A stretch of DNA of 64,000 bases from Ovis canadensis (GCF_042477335.2 NC_091245.1:118702501-118766500); one strand, 5' to 3'; numbered from the stretch's first letter, positions 33,776-45,333 are shown. Notes: generated by a model from the letters alone, not told the origin. Numbers and translations: made by a program.

Positions 33776-35159
33776 TTCTGGAATTCCATTGCAGGAGTAT
33801 CTGATTTCCAAGGAAAAGGAGTGGAAGACAATTATCCAGCCAAGATAAGTGTTTAGATGATGTCCTTTGCATACACACAAGTTTGCTGGGAAGGTAATGA
33901 GCGTGGTTTTGGTTACCCTGTAGGTTAGAGGCCTGTGATACAGTAAACTGTTCTGGCTGAAACAGAAACTGACTCTTGTTAGCTCACTGAACAGGATATT
34001 TCCTGAAAGGCTATGGGGACTCACAGAATCGGTGGTAGGCTTGAGGGACAGGCTCCATGAAAAGGTAACGAACCCAGGGAGTTCCAGACAATGAGGCAAC
34101 AAAAACTAGCCATCTATATATTCATGAAACAGATGGTTATTGAGTGTGTACCCCGTATCAGGCACCTCAGAGCCCTGGGGACACAGCTGCAAAAATTCCA
34201 AAAGCATCCTCACCTTCATGCAATTTTCATTCAAATGAGGGACTTGGGTCATAAATAAATCAATTGATTAAATCCAAAAATATGTCAGATGGTAGAAAAT
34301 AACACAAGGAAGGGGGATAAAGAGTGCCTTGAGGAGAGAGAAGTTGCAGTTGTCAATGGAGAAAAACCTCCCAAGAGTTCTGGTCCATCCACTGCTACAG
34401 ACACATGAATGAATGAGAATTCCAAGTGTCCCCTTGTTGCTGCTCATTCTCTTGAGTGTCGAAGTCTGACAGTAATATTTGACTGGCAGAGATGAAGACA
34501 TGTGCCCAAACCCTTAGCTCCTCTGAAATGAGGCAGAGAAAGAATTGCCATTCAACTCCGATATTTTGATAAGCACTACCTCCAAAGAACATATAGAAAA
34601 TGAGAGAGTTTCCCCAAAGAGAAGAGGGTTTGGACTCTAAACAACCCCAATGACCACAGGAGTGGGTGTAATCAATAAGGCAGAGTCAAAGACGAGATTC
34701 ATCAAAGAGAAGAATGAGAATGAAATAAAGGACAGTGCTTTAGAGAATCCTGGATAAGTTTTAAGATACAAGTCGATGAAGAGGAACCAGTAAAGGAAAG
34801 CAGGAAGAAAAGCATCTGGAGAGAGCAGTGTTTGAGAATCCAAGGACAGAGAGCTTAAGAGGTCAAAGGCAACCTTATGGAGAAGCTTGGAAGAAGACAC
34901 TGTAAATGGAGAAAAGAAGCAATAGTGAATGCAATAGGGATAAAGTAACCTCTGAACTAAAGTGTTCCAGAATTCATGCTGCTCTAAAGGAACTTGAAAA
35001 TTACATTATCCTGTGTCAAAAGGAGTGTAGGACTTCTGCCCTCACTTCACTGAACTTTCACAATAACCTTGTGAGAAAGAGCTTATCCTCACCTGGAGAT
35101 GGAGGGAAATGATATAATACCCAGTGTTGGAGATTATAAACCCTTTCCTGGGAGTACAT
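33776..35159. other. No gene recognised; degraded repeats
   Basis: 34110-34270 carries the same ancient signature as 1535-1690; 34640-34900 resembles other purine-rich old repeats. Nothing supports an exon. Confidence 0.35.
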
Positions 35160-35470
35160 CTTGTCAATAGATAGCAAAAGACCTTAAACATACGTATTCT
35201 CTGACCCTTCCTCTTTAAAGGAATTTAGCCAAAAGGAATAATCAAGAGCGTGCAGACAGATTTATCTACAAGGTTGTACACTGGCTGTAATAGTAAAGAA
35301 TTGAAAACAAGCTAGTGCCAACACGAGGGGATTGGTATGTCCATGCTGTGAAATGATGTGCAGTCAGTACCAAACGAATGTTGAAGAATGAACTATTCAA
35401 GAAAAAAAAAAAGAGTAAATGGTTTATAATTTATGAAGCAGAAAAAGCAGAGACAACAAAAAGTATATAC
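35160..35470 (+). mobile_element. Ancient L1/HAL1-like ORF2 3' remnant
   Basis: 'ggaatttagccaaaaggaataatcaag', 'acaaggttgtacactggctgtaatagtaaagaattg' and 'ccatgctgtgaaatgatgtgcag' (in content) follow the end of an old L1-like ORF2. Heavily decayed. Confidence 0.55.
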
Positions 35471-35576
35471 AGTATGATTCCATTTTTGCTTCTTATGGTT
35501 TCCTGCCACATTTTCCAAAATGTCTGCAATAAACAAATGCTACTTTTATAAAACAAACACTATTTATATGAGACTA

Positions 35577-37288
35577 CAGATCTCTCCAAGAAAATTAGAG
35601 AGACCAAAGGAATATTTCATGCAAAAATGGGCAAAATAAAGGACAGAAACACTATGGACCTAACAGAAGCAGAAGATATTAATAAGAGGTGGCAAGAATA
35701 CACAGAAGAACTATACAACAAAGATCTTAATGACCCAGATAACCATGATGGTGTGACTGCTCACCTAGAGCCAGACATCCTGGAATTTGAAGTCAAATGG
35801 GACTTAGGAAGCATCACTATGAACAAAGCTAGTGGAGGTGATGGAATTCCAGCTGAGCTATTTCAAGTCCTCAAAGACAATGCTGTTAAAGTGCTGCACT
35901 CAATATGCCAGAAAATTGGGAAAACTCAGCAGTGGCCACAGAACTGGAAAAGGTCAATTTTCATTCCAAAGAAATGCAATGCCAAAGAATGTTCAAACTA
36001 CCACACGATTGTACTCATCTCACACACTAGCAAAGTAGTGCTCAAAATTCTCCAAGCCAGGCTTCAACGGTACATGAACTGAGAAATTCCAGATGACCAA
36101 GCTGGATTTAGACAAGGCAGAGGAACCAGAGATCAAATTGCCAACATTCACTGGATCATATAACAAATCAAGAGAATTCCAGAAAAACATCTACTTCTGC
36201 TTCACTGACTATACTAAAGCCTTTGACTGTGTGAATCACAACAAACTGTGGGAAATTCTTAAAGATATGGGAATAGCAGACCACCTTACATTCCTCCTGC
36301 GAAATCTGTATACAGGTCAAGAAGCAACAGTTAGAACTGTTGCTGAAACAGCAACTGGACATGAAACAACGGACTACCTCCAAATTGGGAAAGGAGCATT
36401 TCAAGGCTATATATTGTCATCTTGCTTATTTAACTTATATGGAGAATACATCATGCAAAATGCCATACTGGATGAAGCACAAGCTGGAATCAAGATTGCA
36501 GGGAGAAATATCAATAACCTCAGATATGCAGATGACACCACCCTTATGACAGAAAGCAAAGAGGAACTAAAGAGCCTCTCAATCAAAGTGAAAGAGGAGA
36601 ATGAAAAAGCTGGCTTAAAACTCAACATTCAAAAAAACCAAAATCATGGCATCCGGTCCCATCACTTCATGACAAATAGATGAAGAAACAATGGAAACAG
36701 TGACAGACTTTATTTTGAGGGGCTCCAAAATCACTGCGGATGGTGACTGCAGCCATGAAATTAAAAGATACTTGCTCCTTGGAAAAAAAGCTATGACAAA
36801 CCAAGACAGCATATTAAAATGCAGAGACATTACTTTGCCAACAAAGGTCCATCTAGTCAAAGCTATGGTTTTTCCAGTAGTCATGTATGGATGTGAGAGC
36901 TGGACCATAAAGAAGGTTGAGGATGGAAGAATTGATGCCTTTGAATTGTGGTGCTGGAGAGTCCCTTGGACTGCAAGGAGATCAAACCAGTTAATCTTAA
37001 AGGAAATCAACCCTGAATATTAATTGGAAGGACTGCTGCTAAAGTTCCAATACTTTGGCTACCTGACACAAAGAGCCAATTCATTGGAAAAAAGACCCCA
37101 ATGATGGGAAAGATTGAAGGCAAAAGGATAAGGGGGGAACAGAAGATGAGAGTTAGATAGATACCATCACTGATTCAATGGACATAAACTTGATTAAACT
37201 CTGGGAGATACTGGAGGACAAAGGAGCCTGGGGGTCCTGCAGTCCATGGGGTCTCTAACAGTCAGACACAACTTAGCAATTGAACAAC
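35577..37288 (+). mobile_element. BovB LINE, 1.7 kb sense copy
   Basis: Starts in the linker ('gatctctccaagaaaattagag') and ends in (caa)n after 'gacacaacttagcaattgaa'. A 151-codon frame (35627-36082) gives the N-terminal reverse-transcriptase side; a 196-codon frame (36093-36683) holds CFTDYTKAFD and the catalytic YADD (near 36525). It also carries a short duplicated insertion, 'gttgctgaaacagcaactgg' (near 36339), absent from other copies. Multiple frame breaks. Confidence 0.94.
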
Positions 37289-37429
37289 AACAATCTGTGT
37301 GATTAAGTACTTATTTGTGTCAAACAGGGATAACTGGGAAGGGAATGGCCAGAATTACTCTTGACTCTTCAGTCATTCCTTCTACCACCTCAGGCTGCCT
37401 TTTCTTACATAGAACAGTCACCAAGTGTC

Positions 37430-37890
37430 TTACTGCTGGCCTACTGCTATAACAAAAATACCACAGTATGGGTGACTTAAACAGTGAACATTTATTTCTC
37501 TGAATTCTGAAGCCTGGGAAGGTGAAGATCAAGGTGCTAGAAGATTTAGTGTCTGATAAGAACCTTCTTCCTGGTTCACAGATGGCTGTCTTGGCTGTGT
37601 CCTCATACAACAGAAGAGCCAAGGGAGCGATCTGGGGTCTCTTTTACAGGGATACTTATGCCATTTGTGCAGGCCCCACCCCCATGAATGGTTGGATGGC
37701 ATCACAGACTTAATGGACGCGAGTCTGAGTGAACTCCGGGAGTTGGTGATGGACAGGGAGGCCTGGCATGCTGCGGTTCATGGGGTCGCAAGGAGTCAGA
37801 CACGACTGAGCGACTGAACTGAACCCTCATGAACTAATAGCTCCCAAAGGCCCAACCCATGAATACCTTCAGAGAGGGGATTAGGTGTCA
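37430..37890 (-). mobile_element. Ancient repeat (same family as 31040), split by a BovB tail
   Basis: 37430-37688 and 37824-37890 read as two parts of one repeat ('caaaaataccacagtatggg', 'ggcccaacccatgaatacct'). The interruption is BovB at 37689-37823. Confidence 0.6.
37689..37823 (+). mobile_element. BovB 3' end, 135 bp
   Basis: 'ggttggatggcatcacagac' to 'gagcgactgaactgaa'. The flanks 'cccatgaa' (37681-37688) and 'cctcatgaa' (about 37825) look like a slightly diverged target duplication. Confidence 0.9.
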
Positions 37891-37899
37891 ACGTATGAA

Positions 37900-37955
37900 A
37901 TGAGGTGGGAGTAGGGAGGAGTAGGGGAGGGGCGGGAGGAGGGATGGCGGGAGGT
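37900..37955 (+). repeat. G-rich purine tract with G-quadruplex potential
   Basis: Six or more runs of three to four G occur within about 50 bases (37907, 37914, 37924, 37929, 37934 and 37941 onward), separated by short A/T/C loops. Confidence 0.8.
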
Positions 37956-38103
37956 AGACCAAAAGACTACAACAAAGAACACCCTCAATCTATGGAAGCA
38001 AAGGAGTGGGGAAATGCCCCTCAATAATGTACAAATGCTTTCCTACCCTTTTATTTGCAGTGTTCAATGAAAACTGTTCTTTGCCAGAAACCCTAAAATA
38101 CAA

Positions 38104-38318
38104 GGGGTTCCCTGGTGGGTCAAACATAAAGATCTGCCTGCTATGCAGGAGACCAGGGTTCCATCCCTAGGTTGGAAACATCCCCTGGATAACGGAATGG
38201 CTACCCACTCCAATATTCTTGCTTGGGTAATTCCATGAACACACAAGAGCCTGGCGGGCTACAGTCCATGGGGTCACAAAGACTCTGGGCAGGACTGAGC
38301 GAATAACACCTTCACTTT
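38104..38318 (+). mobile_element. Bov-tA SINE, diverged
   Basis: tRNA-like head 'ggttccctggtgggtcaaac' and 'ctatgcaggagaccaggg', Bov-A body and 'ggactgagcgaataac' end. Confidence 0.9.
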
Positions 38319-38819
38319 CCCTTTACTGAAGAAGTTGAAAGCGTGAGACTGGTTGGAAGTTGTTGAGACAACTATTGTTGAGTAACTGTTTTATGAGCCC
38401 TCAAAATACTTCCGGGTACGTGAATATGAAAAATTACTTAAAAGGAAAAAAACACCCAACCTAGAGCCTTTCCAAGATCAAGATTCCAACCTTTCTACAC
38501 CTCAACCTGGAAGCACAGGCTCTCATAGAGAGAGGAAGTACCCCTACATCAAAGACACTAGGGTTGGCTCACATGCGGCGATCCCCTAGTAGGATGTGGT
38601 GTCCAGAGTAAAGGGGTGACGGGCCCACTGAAGACACGTGAAACTGGAAACTGGTGCTTTCTGCAGTAGACTGTTCCGGGGCTGAGCTTACAGCACTTTT
38701 AAGTAAGCTCCACTCTTTCCAGCTTGACCCAGCCTGCAGCCCTCACTTAAAATCTCACCGCACCATGCCCAGACTAGAGGGCCTAACTGGGGCGGAAATT
38801 CGCTGTCAAGGATCTCTGG

Positions 38820-39196
38820 GTCCCTGAGGCAGTGCGGTCTCGTTTCCGGAGAGCTGGAGCGGGCGAGCGGGCAGTGTGTGTGAAGAGGGGGGCGAATGGG
38901 TGCGGCCATCACGCTCGAAGTGCTAGGTGCCCGATTTTGGAAAAACTAACAATATTAGGGAAACACACCGGCTCTAACATCCCTAAACCCTTTCATCCGG
39001 TGAATGCAGCAATCTAGGACCGTGAGCGCCTACCCCAAACTAAACGCAGCCAGAACATACGCACCCCTCCCAGGTAACCTCTGCCTGGGCGCCCTCCCAC
39101 TTCGCGCACGCGCCCTTCCGCCCTCACCGCAGAGCGCCTAGAAGCGAACTACGGTGGCTCTGCTAGGGATAAATTATTAAGGTCCTACCGTGCAGC
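38820..39196. promoter_or_regulatory. CpG-rich block, distal half of a SINE-split CpG island
   Basis: CpG dinucleotides are dense here (for example around 38830-38880 and 39085-39155) compared with the AT-rich, CpG-poor surroundings. It lies 400-900 bases upstream of the proposed MGST3 exon 1 and is separated from it by two Bov-A pieces. It may be the outer part of the MGST3 promoter or mark a divergent transcript; no exon can be supported. Confidence 0.5.
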
Positions 39197-39344
39197 CTGG
39201 GTCGGGAAGTTCCCCTGGAATAGGAAACGGCAACCCACTCCAGGATTCTTGCCTGGAAAATCCCATGGACAGAGGAGCCCGGTAGGCTACAGTCCATGGG
39301 GTCGCAAAGAGTCGGACACGACTGAGCGACTTCACTTCACTTCA
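39197..39344 (+). mobile_element. Bov-A/Bov-tA SINE, 5'-truncated, inside the CpG block
   Basis: It shows the Bov-A body (gaaacggcaacccactccag, then the cagtccatggggtcgc signature) and the typical end gactgagcgacttcact. A six-base TGCAGC flanks it at 39191-39196 and 39345-39350, compatible with a target-site duplication. Confidence 0.85.
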
Positions 39345-39455
39345 TGCAGCAAATGCAACCCGAGAAATATGAACTGGCTGGGAGAGTTTAGGAAGGCGGC
39401 CACGACGGCATTTGCAGAAAGGAACAGATAAATGTATTTGGGGGTGGGAGGGTTA

Positions 39456-39535
39456 TATCTCCCTGGAGAATGAAATGGCAATCCATTCCAGTTTTCTTGC
39501 CTGGAAAATTCCATGGACAGAGGAAGACAACCGTA
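39456..39535 (+). mobile_element. Bov-A SINE fragment
   Basis: About 80 bases match the central Bov-A body (ctggagaatgaaatggcaat ... ggaaaattccatggacagag). Both ends are truncated. It lies between the two CpG-rich segments. Confidence 0.75.
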
Positions 39536-39589
39536 AGGAGGAAGAAAATTTAGACTCTGCCTCAAAACCAGGGGCCCGGGGGTGGTACT

Positions 39590-39830
39590 CTGAAGTCCCT
39601 CTCGGGCACCCGGAGCCCAGCCTTGGGGGTGTGGCCTTGTGCTGCCCGGGGTTGGGGCGGGGACTGCTCCGGGCCACGCCCCACTCTGATAGAGGCCAAG
39701 GACGCCGCACCTACAGTTCCGCTGCGCACTACGGTCTGCACCGGGTGAGCAAAGGTGATCCAGGTGAGTCCCGGCCCCTGTGGGCAGCGAAGAGAGTGGG
39801 CCTCGGGGCGGGGTGAGGGGGGGGAGCACT
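39590..39830 (+). promoter_or_regulatory. MGST3: CpG-rich TATA-less promoter region of MGST3 (proximal part)
   Basis: This interval is GC-rich with many CpGs. It contains a GC box (GGGGCGGGG, 39654-39662) and a KLF/Sp-type CCACGCCCC site (39674-39682) about 50-100 bases before the proposed donors. No TATA box is visible. It is the distal-most CpG block before the coding exons, which fits a housekeeping-type promoter. Confidence 0.55.
39690..39763 (+). other. MGST3: Probable MGST3 non-coding exon 1
   Basis: Coding starts seven bases into the exon at 56112, so at least one upstream untranslated exon is needed. The only CpG-rich, promoter-like block upstream in this window holds two good splice donors here: GTGAGC at 39745 and GTGAGT (after CAG) at 39764. 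The 5' boundary cannot be read from sequence. The exon is therefore an inference; intron 1 would be about 16.3 kb, a plausible size for this gene. Confidence 0.5.
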
Positions 39831-41434
39831 TCAGCTTCTGCGCTGGGCACTGCCCATATCTCTGCCATCTCTAGCTGAACCCAACCCTAGCCAGCTTGCT
39901 CGCTGGCTCCCTTCTTTTTTCTACTTTTCCAACCCCTTTGCCCTCCATCCTCCCTATGATGTAGTGGGTGGAACGTCTGAGTCAGGCTAGCCTCGCTATC
40001 TGAAACTCAGGGAGATTCTCAAGGTCAACGCTTCCTCAGTTACTTCCTTTTTTCTCCCCCGTTCCCTGAGCTGTGTTGACCCCGGGCGCTTTCTTTCTGC
40101 CTCCCGGAGCCCACCCGACTTTGCCAACTGCATCTCTGGTGCACAGGATGGGCGCGCAGGGCACTGCAGGAGCAGCTGGCAGTGCAGGCCTGATGGGTGA
40201 CACAGGTTTTTAAAGTGGCCTGCAAGAAAAGCGCTGCGCCAGCTGCGGCTGTGCATGTGTTGCTAGGAAGTTTCCGGGAGGGCCTCCCAGGGAATTGTGT
40301 TTATTTTCCTCCGGCCTCATAGAAACATTTTTCCGTATGTTTGTATTGGAACCTACCAGTGGGTCATTTCCTACCGCCGCCTTAAAGCAAGAGAGGAGGC
40401 GGAATCTTGGTTTAGATTCTGTCTTGAATTTCAGAGGAGCCCTTCGTCTGATGTGGATGCAGGGAGCCCTAGGGCCCCAGGGGTGGGGCAGCTGCAGGGC
40501 GGTGGAAGGGGCTGGGGGCTGATTGGTAGCTTATTCCCCCATGTTCTGGCTTCTGCTAACACTTTCCTCACTAAGTTTACCGCTACATTGTAGCTTCGGG
40601 GACCAGAGTGTGGGAAAAGAGGTAAAAGAAAAGCAGAGACAAAGAGTGTGGGTAGAAGAGCCTCGGGCTTGTGGCGTTAATCCTCTAACAGAGAAAAACG
40701 GTTCTCGAGGGAAGGACTCCCAACTGCCCTGCAGATGTGGTTCTTTGCAGGTGCTGTAGACCTGGGCGTGGTCGTGTGGAATTGCCGCAGATGTTAGATT
40801 TCTCTGTCCGTGGGAGCTGGAGCAAGGGCACCCCATGGGAAATCTGTAGATCATCGGGAGCCTACAGTTTCTGGGAAGCACCCAAGGTTACTGGTCAAAA
40901 TTACAGTCTGTGTTTAATTTAGGTCAACCAATTCAGTAATGAGCATATAGTACCATAGTCAGGGAACTGTTTATTCTCACAGAAGTTAAATTTAACTGAG
41001 TTTAATACGTTTATATCTAAAATCCAAACAAATACTTTCTGCCGGGAAAGACATTCTGTTAAGCTTCCCTCCTGACACAGTGTTACAGAAATAGAAAACT
41101 TTGTCAAGCCATTCCCCACCCCACTCCCAAATGATGTTACTATATATAAAACAGAGATACTGGTAGAGGTACTGTGTCCAGTCACAGAAACCGCATTTTG
41201 GGGCTTATTCCATAGATAAGGAACAAAACTGGAGAAGGGCAGTCTTACCCCTTATTTAGACTTAATCCTGCCAGGTTAGGGTTCTGCAGAGATGCAGTTT
41301 GTGAAGGAGAACCTCCTAAGCTGGAGAATAGTAAAGGAGCTGAACCTACATGGAGAAATCTGGAATGAAGTGAATGACAAATCAATCTATCAAAAAGTAA
41401 TTTAGTGCCAGCTGCACAGATAGCAATATCTAAA
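39831..41434. other. MGST3 intron 1, 5' part; no repeat or exon recognised
   Basis: GC-rich near the promoter, AT-rich later. Frames at 40290-40900 lack support. Unique-looking sequence of this kind just downstream of a promoter could hold regulatory sites, but I can name none. Confidence 0.4.
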
Positions 41435-41447
41435 TATATTCCCTATA

Positions 41448-41654
41448 AAGTGAAGTGAAGTCTCAGTCGTGTCCGACTCTTTGCGACCCCATGGACTGTG
41501 GCCTACCAGGCTCCTCCGTCCCTGGGATTCTCCAGGCAGGAATACTGGAGTGGGTTGCCATTTCCTTCTCCAGGAGATCTTCCCAACCCAGGGATCGAAC
41601 CTGGGTCTCCCGTATTGCAGGCAGACGCTTTACCATCTGAGCCACCAGGGAATC
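41448..41654 (-). mobile_element. Bov-tA SINE with a perfect 13-bp target duplication
   Basis: TATATTCCCTATA occurs at 41435-41447 and 41655-41667. The full Bov-tA lies between, reversed: (agtga)n tail at left and tRNA-like head 'gccaccaggg' at right. Confidence 0.95.
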
Positions 41655-41928
41655 TATATTCCCTATATTTCTATTTAAATATTCTGAATCTGTATTCAGA
41701 ACAGCCTTGCCAACCACAATTGGTCATGAACTGTTTACCTTTTTTAAAAGCAATATTTGTTTAAAAGAATATACTGCTACGGTTTTTTGCAACTGGTTTC
41801 ATTAATACTACTTATGAGTGTATTTATAATACTACTTATGAGTATACCATCCTTTTGAAAAAGAAGAATTCAGAAGTTACCAGGTAGGTTACTACTATGT
41901 AAAATAGAATTTTTGTGTTGCCCTGTCT

Positions 41929-42130
41929 GGTGGCTAAGAGGTTAAAGCATCTGCCTCCAATGCGGGAGACCCGGGTTCGATCCCTGGGTCGGGAAGATCC
42001 CCTGGAGAAGGAAATGGCAATCCACTCCAGTATTCTTGCCTGGACAATCCCATGGACGGAGAAGCCCAGTAGGTTACAGTCCACAGGGGTCGAAGAGTCA
42101 GACACGACTGAGCGACTTCACTTTACCTTA
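41929..42130 (+). mobile_element. Bov-tA SINE
   Basis: tRNA-like head with the B-box-like 'gggttcgatccctgggtcgg', Bov-A body, end 'gactgagcgacttcacttta'. CCCTGTCT at 41921-41928 and 42131-42138 is a probable target duplication. Confidence 0.94.
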
Positions 42131-42815
42131 CCCTGTCTCTTATGTTGTCTACCTATTTTCCTATGGGGAAGTTATACTACCTTCCAAATATATTTGCAAA
42201 TACCTTTAAGGATTTTGGCAATTAGAATCATCAATCCTCTGTTACCCTCTGAGTTCTTTCTTGAGTCCACCTACTCATTAACTGGAACTTGTATTCTAAT
42301 ATTTTGATGCCTTAATTCAATCTGTTTTATTTAACAGCCTAAGAAATTTATTTTTATCGATATGCTTTTTTTACTTCTCCAGCCTAAGAAATGTGAATGA
42401 TTGTGACACAGCTTCAGTCTAAGTACAGACAGGCCTGAAGAGTTAGACTTGCTTCAGACAAGCGCCACCGCCTGTGCAGTTCCTTCATTCAGAGGGACTC
42501 TGAATGGAGACTCACGGGAACTCAGCAACTGCTAAGAATTACCTACAGTCCACCCACATTTCTTGTGATGGAAAATCCAAGCGGTGTCAGTGTGACTCAG
42601 AGGTTTTTTTGTTCCTCTTCAGAAGTCAGAGCTTAGTTTCACTCTGCCCCTCCGATCCTATATGATGCTAATTAAGGGACAGGCTGTATGGGAATCATAA
42701 TATAAGAAGTGCCAATTTCTTGCTGCTTTGCTCCTTACAAACCTGTACACCTGAAAGATTAGAGGTTGTTTTTTTTTTTAAATTTTCTGTAATATCTCCT
42801 CTGTCATACTGCAGC

Positions 42816-43096
42816 GCTGCTGCTGCTGCTGCTAAGTCGCTTTAGTCGTGTCCGACTGTGTGCGACCCCATAGATGGCAGCCCACCAGGCTCCCCCGTCC
42901 CTGGGATTCTGCAGGCAAGAACACTGGAGTGGGTTACCATTTCCTTCTCCAGTGCATGAAAGTGAAAAGTGAAAGTGAAGTCACTCAGTCGTGTCCGACT
43001 CTTAGCGACCTCATGGACTGCAGCCTACCAGGCTCCTCCGTCCATGGGATTTTCCAGGCAAGAGTACTGGAGTGGGGTGCCATTGCCTTCTCCAAC
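42816..43096 (-). mobile_element. BOV-A2 SINE (two Bov-A units) with (CTG)6 tail
   Basis: Two Bov-A bodies follow each other (42834-42955 and about 42975-43096), each with 'gtgtccgac' and 'ggactgcagcc'-type signatures, preceded by gct repeats at 42816-42833. This dimer layout is typical of BOV-A2. Confidence 0.93.
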
Positions 43097-43326
43097 TTCA
43101 GTGCTAACACTCATTAAAAAGAAAGGAAAAAAAAAAAAAACAAACTTGGACCTTTTCCAAGTTTTTTTCTTCTTGCAATTAGAAAGCTCTCGGGCTTTAA
43201 TCAGTCACAGACTTGGAGTTAATTATTAGCTGTCTATTCTCGTTAATGTATTTTATCCTCAGGAGAGGGTCTGGGGAAGTAAAAAAGTTGCTCCCCAACC
43301 TTGTTGAGAAAGGATATATAGCCAAG

Positions 43327-43578
43327 GGTTTAGAGCACGACTCTTGAGCCAGACCACCTGGCTGTGTGTGAATCTAGGCTTTCCCTGTGATAGCTGCGTG
43401 TCCTGGGCAAATGACTTAACCTTCTCATGTTCAGTTTCCTCATCTGCAAAATGGAGTAATAATATATCATAGGGATGCTGTGAGGATTTAGATGAGTTAA
43501 TATTGATGTATATTGAGTTAATATACTTAGAACTGTGTTTGACACATAGTAAATAATGTAAATACTAATAATAATGTT
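43327..43578 (+). mobile_element. MIR SINE
   Basis: 'agagcacgactcttgagccag', 'gtcctgggcaaatgacttaacc', 'cagtttcctcatctgcaaaatgg' and 'gaggatttagatgagttaat' are in MIR order. Well preserved for its age. Confidence 0.92.
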
Positions 43579-44025
43579 ATTAATAATCGTTGATTTTCCT
43601 ACCACTCTTTGTCTAGTCTATATCACTACTCTCTAGCCAACACTGGTCTCCTTTTTCTTCCTTATACAAGTGAAGCCCTTTCCTTTCTCTGCCTCTGTAC
43701 TTGCTGTTTTCTCCACTATATTCTCACATCTCACATCACATCCTTCAGAGACCTTAGTTCAGTCTCTTCCCCTCCTCCCAAGTTGTCGTCCTCCTTTTGA
43801 CTCCATTTTCTGGAATGTCAGGACCTCCTTTCTCTGTCTTGGGGACCACTGTGACCCTGCACTGCACGGGGTACCCAGCATGCAGTAGGGGATAACACGG
43901 GGAAGGCCTCATCTTGAGGCAATACTGAGGAAGTAAGTAGGTGTGGACTTGGTTAAAGTGAGCATTCCTTCCGATGAAATGGTTTGTTCTGAATGGATTG
44001 TATCAAATCAGCTCCCTTGAATGAA
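43579..44025. other. MGST3 intron 1, no feature recognised
   Basis: C/T-rich around 43600-43800; no named repeat or exon. Confidence 0.4.
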
Positions 44026-44190
44026 TTGTTGTTGTTCAGTCTTTGTAACCCCATGGAGTGCAGCACACCGGGTTTCCCTGTCCTCCACTACCTCCTAAAG
44101 TTTTCTCCAGTTCATTTTCATTGAGTCAGTGATTCTATCTAACCATCTCATCCTCTGCCGCCCTCTTCTCTCTTTGCCTCTCCCAGCATT
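44026..44190 (-). mobile_element. BovB 3' end, antisense, diverged
   Basis: (ttg)n tail, 'cagtctttgtaaccccatgg' and 'gattctatctaaccatctcatcc' to 'tcccagcatt'. Confidence 0.88.
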
Positions 44191-44625
44191 GAGGGAATGC
44201 GTTGTTACAAGAGTTTTATTCTCTTCTGCATCCCATGACTTCTCCCTATTCTCCCCGCTGTCCTCTGAGGTTGGTGCCCTTAGACCATGGGACATGTTCT
44301 GCAGCCTGTCCCTGGGATCACGCCTCCCTGGAGGCTGAGCTCCAGATGGTCCATGGTGGCTCAAGGCTTCTAGGCCAGCACATCAAGGAACTCTCGCCCG
44401 TAGGGTCAATTATTCTTGGCTCAAGAATCTGTTTGGGAGAATTCATCACTGCACAAACAAGGGAACCCAGGATTTGTTCAGTCTTATAGTCTAGTATTCT
44501 TCGATTCCTGATGAGCTGACTTAGCAGTTCTTCCCAAGGGCAATTCCATTAGGCGAGTGTGTTCAGTGTGTTTTCACGCTGAAGTCAGACTCCAGAGAAG
44601 AAGAGAGCAAGTAATTTGCTTTGAC
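44191..44625. other. MGST3 intron 1, no feature recognised
   Basis: Unique-looking sequence with no splice-supported exon or named repeat. Confidence 0.4.
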
Positions 44626-44636
44626 CTTAACAGAGT

Positions 44637-44828
44637 GTGGCTCAGACGGTAAAGCGTCTGCCTGCAGTGCGGGAGACCCAGGTTTGATCCCTGGGTTGGG
44701 AAGATGCCCTGAAGAAGGAAATGGCAACCCACTCCAGTACTCTTGCCTGGAAAATTCCGTGGACTGAGGAGCCTGGTAGGCCACAGTCCATGGGGTCGCA
44801 AAGAGTCGGACACGACTGAGCGACTTCA
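44637..44828 (+). mobile_element. Bov-tA SINE with a perfect 11-bp target duplication
   Basis: CTTAACAGAGT occurs at 44626-44636 and 44829-44839. The element has a tRNA-like head ('gtttgatccctgggttggg') and Bov-A body. Confidence 0.95.
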
Positions 44829-45008
44829 CTTAACAGAGTATGCCTGTCAGTGCAGGCTCATCCAACATAACCAGGAAGCATTCACTCAGACTTGAGCATC
44901 AAGCTGGTCCTTCACCAGCCCCTCTCCTGCTCCCAGCGAGTATAGTGGTATAGCCATGTATCCTCAGCTCTGACAGCTCATCAAAACATTGGAATTAAAA
45001 CGACACAT

Positions 45009-45333
45009 GTGAGGCTTCCTTATGGCCCTGGGGTAAAGAATCTGCCTGCCAGTGCAGGAGACATGGGTTCGATCCCTGATCCAGGAGGATCCCACGTGAC
45101 TGCAGAGCAACTAAACCCACTGCCCTACAACTACTGAGCCTGAGCTCTAGAGCCCAGGAGCTGCAGCGACTGAGCCCACATGTCGTAACTATTGATGCTC
45201 CACAACAGAGAAGTCACTGCAACGGGAAGTCCATACACTGCAAATATAGAGCAGCCCCCTGCCTGCCACAAGTAGGGAGAACCTGCACAGCAGCAAAGAC
45301 CCAGCACGGCTGAAAAAGATAAATAAGTATTTT
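45009..45333 (+). mobile_element. CHR-type SINE, long copy
   Basis: 'aggcttccttatggccctgg', 'gggttcgatccctgatccag', then the extended CHR body ('ccacaacagagaagtcactg', 'acctgcacagcagcaaagac') and an A-rich end. Confidence 0.9.

Noticed and set aside
39332..39868. 178-codon - strand frame overlapping the MGST3 promoter
   Set aside because: Crosses two Bov-A SINE pieces and CpG-rich DNA; no splice or poly(A) support for a divergent coding gene.
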